DNA of 64,000 nucleotides from JACCTU01 sp963788055 (GTDB lineage: Bacteria > Actinomycetota > Thermoleophilia > Gaiellales > Gaiellaceae). Positions 49,620 through 57,115 of the stretch are shown one piece after another. Both the position numbers and the translations under genes were made by a program. A model generated the notes under the pieces. That model saw nothing but the letters and a program-made list of their open reading frames with translations. It was not told the DNA's origin and did not search any database. Where the stretch lies: contig CAWBFA010000004.1 in assembly GCA_963788055.1 (NCBI GenBank), positions 1 through 64,000 on the forward strand. Reading direction: 5' to 3'. Numbering within the stretch: the first letter of the stretch is position 1; each line of letters begins with the position of its first letter.

Positions 49620-50590
49620 GGGCGCTCCTGCGCGAAGACGAGCTCGATCACGTCCTCGATCGGCGGATCCTCGACGGTGAGGTCGGCGACGTCCTGCTCG
49701 GCGAGCAGCTGCGCCGTGACGCGCGCGGTCTCCGCCCTCGGCACCCGCAGCTTCACGCGGCCGGCGTCGCTCTCGACGACATCGCCGTAGGCCGAGAGGT
49801 CGGCCGCGCCGTCCTCGAGCTCGACGTCGATCGTCTTCCACGCCGCGAGGTCGTCGCCGAGCCTCGCCAGCTCGCCGTCGAACAGGATCTGCCCGTGGTG
49901 GATGACGATCACGCGCTTGCACAGCGCCTCGACGTCCGCCATGTAGTGGCTCGTCAGCAGCACGGTCGCGTCGTAGCGGCGGTTGTACTCCGCGACGAAC
50001 GAGCGAATCCGCTTCTGCATCGTCACGTCGAGCCCGATCGTCGGCTCGTCGAGGAACAGCACCTGCGGTCGGTGCAGCAGTGAGCCGACGACCTCGACCT
50101 TCATCCGCTCGCCGAGCGAGAGGTTCCGCACGGGCTTTCGCACGAGGTCGCCGACGTCGAGCAGCTCGATCAGCTCGTCGCGGAGCGGCATGAAGTCGCC
50201 GCGCGGGATCCGGTAGATCGCGCGGTTCAGCTCGTACGAGTCGAGCGCCGGGAGGTCCCACTGGAGCTGGTTGCGGTTCCCCATCACGAGCGTGATCCGG
50301 CTGAGGAACTCGCGCTCGCGCTTCGACGGAACGTGGCCGAGCACCCGTGCTTCCCCCGCGGTGGGGTAGAGCAAGCCGGAGAGCATCTTCAGCGACGTTG
50401 TTTTGCCCGCGCCGTTCGGGCCCAGGAAGCCGACGACCTCGCCTTCGCCGATGTCGAAGGAGATCGCCTCGACCGCGTGCACGTCCCGGTGGCGCCGCTT
50501 GACGAGCGCGTGGATGGACGCACGAAGCCCGGCCTCCCGCTCGGGGACGACGAAGGTCTTGGTCAGCGAGTCGACATGAACGACGGACAC
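49616..50590 (-). CDS. ABC transporter ATPase (COG4586 type)
   Basis: 324 aa. Walker A FLGPNGAGKTTSLKML, signature LSLGERMKVEVVGSLLH, Walker B VLFLDEPTIGLDV and H-loop LLTSHYMADVEALCK are all present. The GNRNQLQWDLPALDSYELNRAIY segment marks the COG4586 subgroup that works with two ABC-2 permeases. The substrate (lipid, antibiotic or sugar) is unknown. First gene of the operon, 24 bp from the divergent glycosyltransferase start. Confidence 0.92.
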   Translation of the reverse strand: MSVVHVDSLTKTFVVPEREAGLRASIHALVKRRHRDVHAVEAISFDIGEGEVVGFLGPNGAGKTTSLKMLSGLLYPTAGEARVLGHVPSKREREFLSRITLVMGNRNQLQWDLPALDSYELNRAIYRIPRGDFMPLRDELIELLDVGDLVRKPVRNLSLGERMKVEVVGSLLHRPQVLFLDEPTIGLDVTMQKRIRSFVAEYNRRYDATVLLTSHYMADVEALCKRVIVIHHGQILFDGELARLGDDLAAWKTIDVELEDGAADLSAYGDVVESDAGRVKLRVPRAETARVTAQLLAEQDVADLTVEDPPIEDVIELVFAQERP

Positions 50591-50614
50591 GAGCGGACGC
50601 TAGCGTCTTGCCCG

Positions 50615-51601
50615 GTGCGCATTCTCCTCGTCTCGCAGATGTACCCCGGGCCAGACGACCCCGACCTCGGCGTCTTCGTCGAGCAGATGGAGCGCGCGCT
50701 CGCGGAACGAGGACACCGGATCGACCGCGCCGTGCTCGATCGTCGAGCCGGCGGGAAGCTCCGGTACCTCTGGCTGGCGCGGGACGCGCGCCGCGCCCCG
50801 CGCCCCGATGTCGTCTACGCGCATTTCCTCGTCCCGGCGGGCCTGATCGCCGCTCTCGCGAAGCGGGCGCCGCTCGTCGTGACCGCCCACGGTCGCGACG
50901 TGCGCAACATCGGAGCGATCCCGGGCGTCGCGTCGGCGACGCGCTTCACCGTTCGCCGGGCGACGACGGTGGTCGCGGTCTCCGACTATCTTCGCCGCGA
51001 GCTCGAGCTCAAGGTGCCGGACGCGCGCGGCAAGACGGAGGTCGTCGACTCCGGCGTCGACCTCGAACGCTTCGCGGTCCTACCCGCGCCCGAGCGCACG
51101 CCCGCCTTCGTCTGCGTCGGCTCGCTCACGGAGCGCAAGAACGTCGTTCGCCTCGCACGCGCGTTCGAGCGGTTCGGGAACGGAGAGCTGACGTTCGTCG
51201 GCGACGGCCCCCTCCGAGCAGAGCTCGAGGGCCGCGAGCGCGTGAGCGTCGTCGGCCGTGTCCCGCACGACGAGATCCCGGCCCACCTCGGCCGCGCGAG
51301 CGTCCTGTGCCAGCCGAGCCTGCTGGAGCCGTTCGGCCAGTCGCTGCTCGAGGGCATGGCCGCCGGCCGCTCGGTCGTCGCGACCCGCATCGGCGGGCCG
51401 CCGGAGTTCGTCCCTCCAGATGCCGGGGTGCTGGTCGACCCGCTCGACGAGCAGTCGATCGCAGACGGCCTCCGCCAGGCGGCCGCGCTCCCCACACCGA
51501 ACCCGGCCGCCCGTGAGGCGGCCGAGTCGCACGGCCTCACTCTCCAGGCAAGCCGGATCGAGACGATCCTGGAGCGAGCCGCTCGAGGTCGGCGAGCCTG
51601 A
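50615..51601 (+). CDS. GT4-family glycosyltransferase
   Basis: 328 aa from the GTG at 50615; the open frame upstream is ATPase antisense. RILLVSQMYPGPDDPDLGVFVEQM and VVYAHFLVPAG open the acceptor domain; GSLTERKNVVRLARAF and SLLEPFGQSLLEGMAAGRSVVATRIGGPPEFV form the nucleotide-sugar site with the EX7E motif. It resembles colanic-acid/teichuronic-type transferases. Its divergent position beside an ABC-2 exporter hints at a shared surface-glycan role. Confidence 0.9.
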   Translation: MRILLVSQMYPGPDDPDLGVFVEQMERALAERGHRIDRAVLDRRAGGKLRYLWLARDARRAPRPDVVYAHFLVPAGLIAALAKRAPLVVTAHGRDVRNIGAIPGVASATRFTVRRATTVVAVSDYLRRELELKVPDARGKTEVVDSGVDLERFAVLPAPERTPAFVCVGSLTERKNVVRLARAFERFGNGELTFVGDGPLRAELEGRERVSVVGRVPHDEIPAHLGRASVLCQPSLLEPFGQSLLEGMAAGRSVVATRIGGPPEFVPPDAGVLVDPLDEQSIADGLRQAAALPTPNPAAREAAESHGLTLQASRIETILERAARGRRA

Positions 51602-51767
51602 TCTCGACCAGCGGGCGGACGGAGTCCTCGAGCCCCGCCACGCGCGCGGCCTCGAGCGCCTGCTCGTAGCTCTGCCGCACTTTCACCGGGTCGACGCCCT
51701 GTTTCAGGCGGTTGTCTCCGATGACCAGGAGCTTGTGAATGTGGTCACGAGCGTCCTCGGCCTTCAT
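51537..51767 (-). CDS. small helical hypothetical protein
   Basis: 76 aa, ATG start. Helical throughout, with a pattern like one TPR hairpin (KVRQSYEQALEAARVAGLEDSVRPLVEIRLADLERL). No family recognised. It overlaps the 3' end of the convergent glycosyltransferase gene by 65 bp, and its start is 14 bp from the divergent receiver-domain gene. The clean composition and position make it plausible. Confidence 0.6.
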   Translation of the reverse strand: MKAEDARDHIHKLLVIGDNRLKQGVDPVKVRQSYEQALEAARVAGLEDSVRPLVEIRLADLERLAPGSSRSGLPGE

Positions 51768-51781
51768 CTTCCGAGCGTACA

Positions 51782-52171
51782 GTGCCGATTGAAGTCGCAG
51801 TGCCCGGCGTCCGCGTCCTCATAGCCGACGACCACCGCCTCTTCGCCGAGGCGCTGGAGGCGATCCTCGCTGGGGACGACCGGATCGAGGTCGTCGCCCA
51901 CGCCCGCGACGGCCGTGAGGCGGTCGAGCTCTGGCAAGAACACCGGCCGGACGTGACGCTGATGGACATCGCGATGCCCGTGCTCGACGGGCTCGGCGCG
52001 ACGCGCGCGATCCGCAAGCTCGACGACTCCGCCCGAATCCTGATGCTGACCGGCTCGAACGCTCGGGCAGACGTCGACCGTGCGCGACAGGCCGGTGTGG
52101 CCGGCTACGTCACGAAGGACCGGATCGCCGCGGAGTTGATCGACGCGATCCTCGAGGTCGCCGGGCGCTAG
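51782..52171 (+). CDS. stand-alone response regulator receiver domain
   Basis: 129 aa (GTG 51782); a GTG at 51800 giving 123 aa is an equally good start because a possible -10 (TACAGT, 51778-51783) overlaps the first. Acidic pocket IADDH, phospho-acceptor Asp in VTLMDIAMP, Thr in MLTGS and Lys in YVTKDR are intact. No output domain, so it would work by protein contact (CheY/Spo0F style). No kinase is adjacent. The intergenic repeat starts 12 nt after its stop. Confidence 0.88.
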   Translation: MPIEVAVPGVRVLIADDHRLFAEALEAILAGDDRIEVVAHARDGREAVELWQEHRPDVTLMDIAMPVLDGLGATRAIRKLDDSARILMLTGSNARADVDRARQAGVAGYVTKDRIAAELIDAILEVAGR

Positions 52172-52183
52172 CAGCCGGTAGAT

Positions 52184-52272
52184 GCGCAAGTCGCGAATCC
52201 GCTGACGCGGATCCGCGACCGCTTGGCACCTAAAGGCGGCCGCTCCGCGGCCGCTGCCGCAGCGATTCACAT
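52184..52272 (+). repeat. 89-bp two-hairpin intergenic repeat, copy 2
   Basis: Matches 9903-9991 in inverted orientation. Hairpin 1: GTCGCGAATCCGC / GCGGATCCGCGAC, 13 bp with one mismatch, loop TGAC. Then the same unpaired CGCTTGGCACCTAAA, then GCGGCCGC-TCC-GCGGCCGC. Hairpin 1 pairs better here than in copy 1. Its last bases (TTCACA) could serve as the secG -35 element. As in copy 1, it begins 12 nt after a TAG stop, and the reading direction relative to its neighbours is the same. Confidence 0.85.
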
Positions 52273-52293
52273 CAAGCCTCTAGTAGCTACCAT
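52266..52293 (+). promoter_or_regulatory. candidate secG promoter
   Basis: TTCACA (52266-52271, one mismatch to TTGACA) and TACCAT (52288-52293) are separated by 16 nt. Transcription would begin near 52300, giving a nearly leaderless secG mRNA starting at GTG 52303. Confidence 0.45.
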
Positions 52294-52302
52294 GCGCGCG
52301 TC

Positions 52303-52521
52303 GTGATCGGGTTCTTCGCAGCAGTCCACGTGCTCATCTGCTTCGGTCTCGTCGTGCTGGTGCTCATGCACTCGGGGCGCGACGCGGGCATGGGCGGGAT
52401 GGGCTTCACGCCCGCATCGCAAGGCGGGACGCACATCGTCGAGCGGAACCTGACCCGGCTCACGGTCTTCGTGTCGGCGCTCTTCGCGACCAACACGATC
52501 GTCCTCTGGCATCTGCTTTAG
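52303..52521 (+). CDS. secG: preprotein translocase subunit SecG
   Basis: 72 aa, GTG start, with two membrane helices (VHVLICFGLVVLVLMH and LTVFVSALFATNTIVLWHL). The loop GRDAGMGGMGFTPASQGG corresponds to the conserved G-rich loop of SecG. It stimulates SecYEG translocation. The stop overlaps the convergent pmbA stop (TTAG). Confidence 0.9.
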   Translation: MIGFFAAVHVLICFGLVVLVLMHSGRDAGMGGMGFTPASQGGTHIVERNLTRLTVFVSALFATNTIVLWHLL

Positions 52522-53897
52522 CCGAGCGCTAAGAGACCCGGCTCCGACCCCACGCCCGTGATGTTGAAGCGCGCCGTCGCGATCGCCGGCACGAGCGCCC
52601 CGATGGGGTAGCGCTCGCCGTAGAAGTCGCTGCTGTTCACGAGCTGCTGCTCACGTCCGAGGCCCGGCACGTCTTCGAGCATCTGCGGCACCGCGACGGT
52701 GAAGCGCAGGTTGACGAGCGGCTCGGCGATCTTCCCGTGGCGGATCCGGAACGTCCCGTCGCGCGTCATGCCGGTGATCACCCCCTCGCGAGGGTCGACG
52801 ATCCCGAGGTAGTGGAGGCGGGTGACGTAGATCCCGTCGCCGACGAGCTCGCACAGCTCCTCGACCGTGTCGACTTCGCCGCCGTCGACGGCGAGCGCGA
52901 ACGTGAGCGGCCCGTACTGCCGGTAGACCGGCGGTGGTGCGTGGCCCGTCGTTTCGTGGCCGTCGCCCGCGCGGGCCGCGCTCGTGCGGTCCCACACGAC
53001 GCCCCGCGCGACACCGTTCTCGATCAGCTGCACGCGCTGCTTCGGCACGCCCTCGAAGTCGAAGCGCTTCGGGAGGCCGCGCGGATCGAGCGCGTCGTCG
53101 GAGATGGACACCTTCTCGTCCATGATCTTCTCGCCGAGCCGACCCGCGAGGTACGAGCGCTCCTCGAGCAACCCGTTCGCGCCGAACGCGTCGTAGCCGA
53201 AGTAGTTGATGAGCTCCGCGAACGCGTACGGCTCGAGCACCGCCCGGTACGGCGCAGGCTCGATCGTCTTCGCGTCGCGGGTTCGACCGGCCTTCTCGGC
53301 AGCCTCGCGGCCGACGGCGGCGGGGTCGACGCCGTCGGCGGACCAGCTCGTGTGCGTCGCGTAGCCGGACGCGCCGTCATCCGCCGCGACGACGAGCGTC
53401 GTCGCGTCCGTCATCGCCTGGTACGCATCGACTCCGGTCGTCGACGCAATCGCGAGCTCGGTCACGCCGCTCGTGAAGAACCCGAACTGCCCGGTGGCCG
53501 TCGATGCGTCGATCGCCGCGCGCGCGTGCCTCGCCTGGTCCTCCGGCCCGATCTCGGCGACTGCCTCGTCGAAGCCTTCGACCTCGGGCAGCGGCTGCGG
53601 ATCCGGGAGCCCGGGGAAGCCTTCTTCCGCCACCGCGCTGTCGGCGGCCTCGGCCGCGCGCCGCGCGAGCTCTTTCAGCCCCGCGTCGTCGATGCGGTTC
53701 GTCGAGGAGGTGCCGATCTTGCCGTCCCGGATCACGCGCAGCGTGACGACGCAGTTCTCGATCAGCGTGGGCTGGTGAACCTCGGACGACGCGAACCGCG
53801 CGAGCCCAGAGCGCTCATTGAGGACATGCGCCTCCGCATCGTCACCGCCGGCCGCTCGCAACGTTCGCGCCGCGATCTCGCGCACGTCGTCCGTCAT
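52518..53897 (-). CDS. pmbA: TldD/PmbA-family metalloprotease subunit, PmbA (TldE)
   Basis: 459 aa from the ATG at 53897, overlapping the tldD stop as ATGA. It lacks the HEXXXH motif, as expected for the non-catalytic partner; the segments AEAHVLNERSGLARFASSEVHQP, LLEERSYLAGRLGEKIMDEKVS and GVIWDRTSAARAG-like are TldE-typical. With TldD it forms a heterodimeric protease that degrades unfolded peptides and, in some species, matures RiPPs. Confidence 0.93.
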   Translation of the reverse strand: MTDDVREIAARTLRAAGGDDAEAHVLNERSGLARFASSEVHQPTLIENCVVTLRVIRDGKIGTSSTNRIDDAGLKELARRAAEAADSAVAEEGFPGLPDPQPLPEVEGFDEAVAEIGPEDQARHARAAIDASTATGQFGFFTSGVTELAIASTTGVDAYQAMTDATTLVVAADDGASGYATHTSWSADGVDPAAVGREAAEKAGRTRDAKTIEPAPYRAVLEPYAFAELINYFGYDAFGANGLLEERSYLAGRLGEKIMDEKVSISDDALDPRGLPKRFDFEGVPKQRVQLIENGVARGVVWDRTSAARAGDGHETTGHAPPPVYRQYGPLTFALAVDGGEVDTVEELCELVGDGIYVTRLHYLGIVDPREGVITGMTRDGTFRIRHGKIAEPLVNLRFTVAVPQMLEDVPGLGREQQLVNSSDFYGERYPIGALVPAIATARFNITGVGSEPGLLALG

Positions 53898-55327
53898 GCC
53901 TTGACGCCCACCTGAACGTTGCGGAAACGGCACGGGGAAGCGCCGTGTGAGACGTGCGCCCCCTGCCCGGGCTGGCCTTTGCCGCAGTTCGTCAGGCCCT
54001 GCATCTGCCATGCCTCGGGTCCGGCGACCGCGTCGAGCGAGCCCCAGAACTCCGGCGTGATTCCGGTGTACGTGGCGTCGCGGAGCATCCGCCCGAGCTT
54101 GCCGTTGGTGATCTCCCAGGCGATCTGCGTGCCGAACTGGAAGTTGAGGCGCTTGTCGTCGATCGACCAGCTCTTGTTCGTCTCCAGGTAGATCCCGTCG
54201 TCCACGTCGGCGAGCAGGTCGTCAAACGACCCCTCGCCCGCCTCGAGATGGAGGTTCGTCATCCTGATCAGCGGCATCCGGTTCCAACCGTCGGCGCGCA
54301 TCGAGCCGCCCTCGCCGGCGCCGAGCTGCTCCGCCGTCTCGCGCGACGTCAGGAAGTTGCGCAACGTGCCCTCGACAACGATCGGCTCGCGCCGAGCGGG
54401 CACGCCCTCGTCGTCGAACCCGAAGGTGCCGAGCCCGCCGGGCGTCGTGGAGTCGGCGGTGATGTTCATCTTCTCGGAGCCGTAGCGCAGCGAGCCGAGA
54501 TCGCCGGGCTTGAGGAAGCTCGTGCCGGCGTACGCCGCCTCGCTGCCGTAGACCCGGTCGAGCTCGATCGGGTGGCCGACCGATTCGTGAACCTGCAGCT
54601 CCATTTGCTCCGCGTCGATCACGACGGTCTTCACACCCGGCGGGCAAACGTCGGCACGTAGCAGCGAGGCGGCTTGCTCCGCGACGCGAGGCGCCTCTCG
54701 CTCGAGCCCGAGGTTCTCGACGTACTCCCAGCCGCCTTGTGCCGACGAGCCGCCGTGCGCGGACGGATACGAGCGGACCTGGAAGACGCCGTCGGATGCG
54801 GCGAGCGCGTCGATCCCCCCGCCGGTCTCGACGAGCTCCTGCTCGATCTCGGCGCCGTCGGAGGTGACGAGCACCTTGTGCTCGCGCTGTGCGCGGACAG
54901 CAGCCTCGGTGACCTTGACGTCGGGGTGGCGCAGCGCCTCCTCTGCGCGAACGCAGAGGCCGACCTTTTCGGACAGCGAGACGCCGAACGGGTCGATCTC
55001 GACCGGCGTGCGATACGTGCCGCTGGATGCCGCTACCGGAGCAAGCGACTTCTCGCGACGGCCGGCCGCAGCGAGAGCGAATGCGCAAGCGCGCAGGGCC
55101 GCTGCACGCGCGCCGTTCTCGTCGAGGCGACGGTCGCAGGAAAAGCCCCAGGCGCCTCCGACGAGCACACGCACGCCGATGCCCTCGGTCTCGAGGTCGG
55201 TCACGTTCTCGACGCGGCCGTTCTTCGTCGCGACAGCCTGCGACCGGCGCACGACCGCGCGCGCATCGGCATAGGTCGCCCCGGCCCCGAGCGCGGCATC
55301 CACTGCCGCCTTGCAGAGGTCGCGCAC
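53894..55327 (-). CDS. tldD: TldD-family metalloprotease, catalytic subunit
   Basis: 477 aa. The zinc site HESVGH (HEXXXH) lies in MELQVHESVGHPIELDRVYG, and the third ligand Cys is in LTNCGKGQPGQGAHVSHGA near the C-terminus. The N-terminal half opens the peptide channel. The ATG/TGA overlap with pmbA ensures paired synthesis. No RiPP precursor or gyrase-toxin gene was found nearby. Confidence 0.95.
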   Translation of the reverse strand: MRDLCKAAVDAALGAGATYADARAVVRRSQAVATKNGRVENVTDLETEGIGVRVLVGGAWGFSCDRRLDENGARAAALRACAFALAAAGRREKSLAPVAASSGTYRTPVEIDPFGVSLSEKVGLCVRAEEALRHPDVKVTEAAVRAQREHKVLVTSDGAEIEQELVETGGGIDALAASDGVFQVRSYPSAHGGSSAQGGWEYVENLGLEREAPRVAEQAASLLRADVCPPGVKTVVIDAEQMELQVHESVGHPIELDRVYGSEAAYAGTSFLKPGDLGSLRYGSEKMNITADSTTPGGLGTFGFDDEGVPARREPIVVEGTLRNFLTSRETAEQLGAGEGGSMRADGWNRMPLIRMTNLHLEAGEGSFDDLLADVDDGIYLETNKSWSIDDKRLNFQFGTQIAWEITNGKLGRMLRDATYTGITPEFWGSLDAVAGPEAWQMQGLTNCGKGQPGQGAHVSHGASPCRFRNVQVGVKA

Positions 55328-55384
55328 GGCCTAACCCTAGCCTCGCGACCGAGAATCGGGCGCGCTGGGGCCTGGGTGGCGAAG

Positions 55385-55413
55385 TGTCCACCGCTGAGTG
55401 GCGCCGCTACACT
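55385..55413 (+). promoter_or_regulatory. candidate tRNA-Leu promoter
   Basis: TGTCCA (55385-55390) and TACACT (55408-55413) are spaced by 17 nt; the tRNA begins 13 nt after the -10 element. The -35 match is poor. Confidence 0.4.
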
Positions 55414-55426
55414 GTCGCTTCCTCAA

Positions 55427-55512
55427 GCGCTGGTGGCGGAATTGGTAGACGCGCTAGGTTGAGGGCCTAGTGGCCTTAAAAGGCCGTGGAGGTTCAAGTC
55501 CTCTCCAGCGCA
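55427..55512 (+). tRNA. tRNA-Leu (anticodon GAG)
   Basis: 86 nt, CCA not encoded. Acceptor stem GCGCTGG/CCAGCGC, anticodon stem CTAGG/CCTAG with loop TTGAGGG, long class II variable arm (TGGCCTT/AAGGCC) and T loop TTCAAGT. Reads CTC/CTT leucine codons. A hairpin terminator follows after 7 nt. Confidence 0.97.
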
Positions 55513-55519
55513 CTCGTCC

Positions 55520-55558
55520 CGAGAAAGTCGCCCGGCTCCGCCGGGCTCAACTTTCTCG
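55520..55558 (+). terminator. nested hairpin downstream of tRNA-Leu
   Basis: CGAGAAAGT (55520-55528) pairs with ACTTTCTCG (55550-55558), enclosing a second stem GCCCGGC/GCCGGGC with loop TCC. A further GC hairpin lies near 55589-55617. There is no T-run. Confidence 0.55.
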
Positions 55559-55640
55559 AGGCTCTGCTCTTCTCCGTCTGAACCGTCCTGAGCGAGGACG
55601 GGCGAAGCCCGCCCTCGCGGCGCCGCGCCTACCATTCGAG

Positions 55641-55862
55641 TTGCGTCGCAGGCTCGCTCCTTCCGTCCTTGAATTGCTCGAGTGGGTGGCCAGTCGGCCG
55701 CGGACCTACTCCGAGGCGATGGAGGCCTGGACGAGCAACTGTCCTCGGCACCCGGCCTGGGACGACGCGCTCTCCGACGGGCTGATCCAGGTCGTGAAAG
55801 GGGAGGTCAGGCTGACGCCGCTCGGCTCGCGGCGGCTTGACTCCGTCCGAAGGACTGTCTAG
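55641..55862 (+). CDS. small hypothetical protein, possibly winged-helix
   Basis: 73 aa if started at the TTG at 55641; the open frame extends upstream but into tRNA-Leu. No ATG or GTG is better placed. The sequence VLELLEWVASRPRTYSEAMEAW...GLIQVVKGEVRLTPLGSRRLD looks like a short helix-turn-helix/winged-helix module. A TACCAT five bases before the TTG could be a -10 for a leaderless transcript. No family identified. Confidence 0.5.
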   Translation: MRRRLAPSVLELLEWVASRPRTYSEAMEAWTSNCPRHPAWDDALSDGLIQVVKGEVRLTPLGSRRLDSVRRTV

Positions 55863-55870
55863 CCTTCTGT

Positions 55871-55900
55871 CGAACACACGTTCGCGGAAACGCGCGTTCG
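55871..55900. promoter_or_regulatory. LexA (SOS) boxes upstream of lexA
   Basis: CGAACACACGTTCG (55871-55884) is a perfect Gram-positive/actinobacterial SOS box (GAAC-N4-GTTC with CG flanks). A second, weaker site GAAACGCGCGTTCG (55887-55900) has one mismatched half-site base. They lie 26-55 bp upstream of the lexA start, consistent with autorepression. Confidence 0.85.
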
Positions 55901-55925
55901 CTTCGACCGACCCAGGAGGCAGGAG

Positions 55926-56549
55926 ATGCTCACCGGACGTCAGCAGGAGATTTGGGAGTTCCTGGCCGAGTACGTCGGCAAGCACGGCTACCCGCCGACG
56001 GTCAGGGAGATCGGAGAGTCCGTCGGGCTCGCTTCGCCCTCGACGGTGCACGCGCACCTCGCCAACCTCGAGCGGGCCGGCTACCTCAGGCGCGACCCGA
56101 CGAAGCCGCGGGCGCTCGAGCTGCTCCGCGACCGCCCAGGCGCCGAGGCCGCTCCGGCCGAGGTCCACAAGCTGCCGCTCCTCGGCTCGATCGCCGCGGG
56201 CGCGCCGCTCCTCGCCGAGGAGCACGTCGACGAATACCTCGCGGTGCCCGAGCCGCTCTCACGCGGGGGCGAGGAGTTCCTGCTCCGCATCCGCGGCGAC
56301 TCGATGATCAACGCGGGGATCCTCGACGGCGACATCGTCGTGATCCGGCGCAGTCAGGACGCGCGCAACGGCGAGATCGTCGCCGCGCTGGTCGGCGACG
56401 ACGAGTCCGCCAACGAGGCGACCGTCAAGCGGTTCTACCGCGAGGGCAGCCGGATCCGGCTCCAGCCCGAAAACGACGCGCTCGACCCGATGTACCCGCC
56501 ACACGTCCAGATCCTCGGCAAGGTCGTGGGGGTCTTCCGGAGCCTCTGA
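55926..56549 (+). CDS. lexA: SOS repressor LexA
   Basis: 207 aa. N-terminal winged helix (TGRQQEIWEFLAEYVGKHGYPPTVREIGE), cleavage site Ala91-Gly92 (SIAAGAP), catalytic Ser126 (RGDSMINAG) and Lys168 (ATVKRFYRE). RecA-stimulated self-cleavage derepresses SOS genes. It overlaps the next gene by one base (TGATG). Confidence 0.98.
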   Translation: MLTGRQQEIWEFLAEYVGKHGYPPTVREIGESVGLASPSTVHAHLANLERAGYLRRDPTKPRALELLRDRPGAEAAPAEVHKLPLLGSIAAGAPLLAEEHVDEYLAVPEPLSRGGEEFLLRIRGDSMINAGILDGDIVVIRRSQDARNGEIVAALVGDDESANEATVKRFYREGSRIRLQPENDALDPMYPPHVQILGKVVGVFRSL

Positions 56550-56749
56550 TGACTGCGACTCCGCTTCACAGGACGCTCGACCAGGAGCTTCAGGCGCTCG
56601 TCCGGGGGATCAGCCTGGAGTGTCTCGTCTGCGGCGAGTTCGTCCTGCGGACGCGGCGCACGATTTCCTGTCCGGAGTGCGGCACGCATCTGAGGGGAGC
56701 CGTCGAATCGGGCGAAGGCGGGCTACAATTCGACGTGCAGGCCGGGTGA
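56549..56749 (+). CDS. small zinc-ribbon protein
   Basis: 66 aa. Two CxxC knuckles, CLVCGEF (from about residue 25) and ISCPECGTHL (from about residue 39), form a zinc ribbon. Coupled to lexA by a TGATG overlap. Its last codons run 13 bases into the RNase P RNA gene. No specific function can be assigned. Confidence 0.75.
   Translation: MTATPLHRTLDQELQALVRGISLECLVCGEFVLRTRRTISCPECGTHLRGAVESGEGGLQFDVQAG
56724..56729 (+). promoter_or_regulatory. -10 box (TACAAT) for rnpB
   Basis: TACAAT ends 7 nt before the predicted 5' end of the RNase P RNA at 56737. It lies inside the upstream zinc-ribbon gene. No convincing -35 element is seen. Confidence 0.55.
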
Positions 56750-57081
56750 TCGCGAGCGAGACGCTCGAGGAAAGTCCGGACACCATAGGGCAGAACGCTG
56801 GGGAAACCCCAGGCGGCGAAAGCCGACGGAAAGTGGCACAGAAAGGAGACCGCCTCCGGCGCATGACTCTCCGGAGACGCCGGCGGTAAGGGTGAAAAGG
56901 TGGGGTAAGAGCCCACCAGCGCCGTGGTGACACGGCGGCTCGCTAAACCCCGTTCGGTGCAAGGCGAAACAGGTCCCGCCGAGGTGGCCCGCCGAGGGAC
57001 CGGGTACGCCGCTCGAGCCGGCGAGAGATCGTCGGCCTAGAGGGATGATCACCCTCGACAGAATCCGGCTTACAGGCCTGC
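56737..57081 (+). ncRNA. rnpB: RNase P RNA, bacterial class A
   Basis: About 345 nt. P1 is formed by GCAGGCC (56737-56743) and GGCCTGC (57075-57081). The conserved core blocks GAGGAAAGTCCGGACACCATAGGGC at the 5' side (given here only as position 56769-56793) and ACAGAATCCGGCTTACAGG at the 3' side are unmistakable. It is the catalytic RNA that trims tRNA 5' leaders. Confidence 0.97.
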
Positions 57082-57086
57082 TACGG

Positions 57087-57112
57087 AAAAGCCCTGCATG
57101 CGCGGGGCTTTT
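57087..57112. terminator. rho-independent terminator of rnpB
   Basis: AAAAGCCC / GGGCTTTT, an 8-bp stem with the T-run in the 3' arm, starting 5 nt after rnpB. On the other strand it lies just past the stop of the regulator gene at 57116, so it may serve both. Confidence 0.85.
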
Positions 57113-57115
57113 CTA

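Noticed and set aside
52518..55327. tldD/pmbA as part of a RiPP cluster
   Set aside because: No precursor peptide, YcaO or radical-SAM gene lies nearby; secG, lexA and a tRNA flank it.
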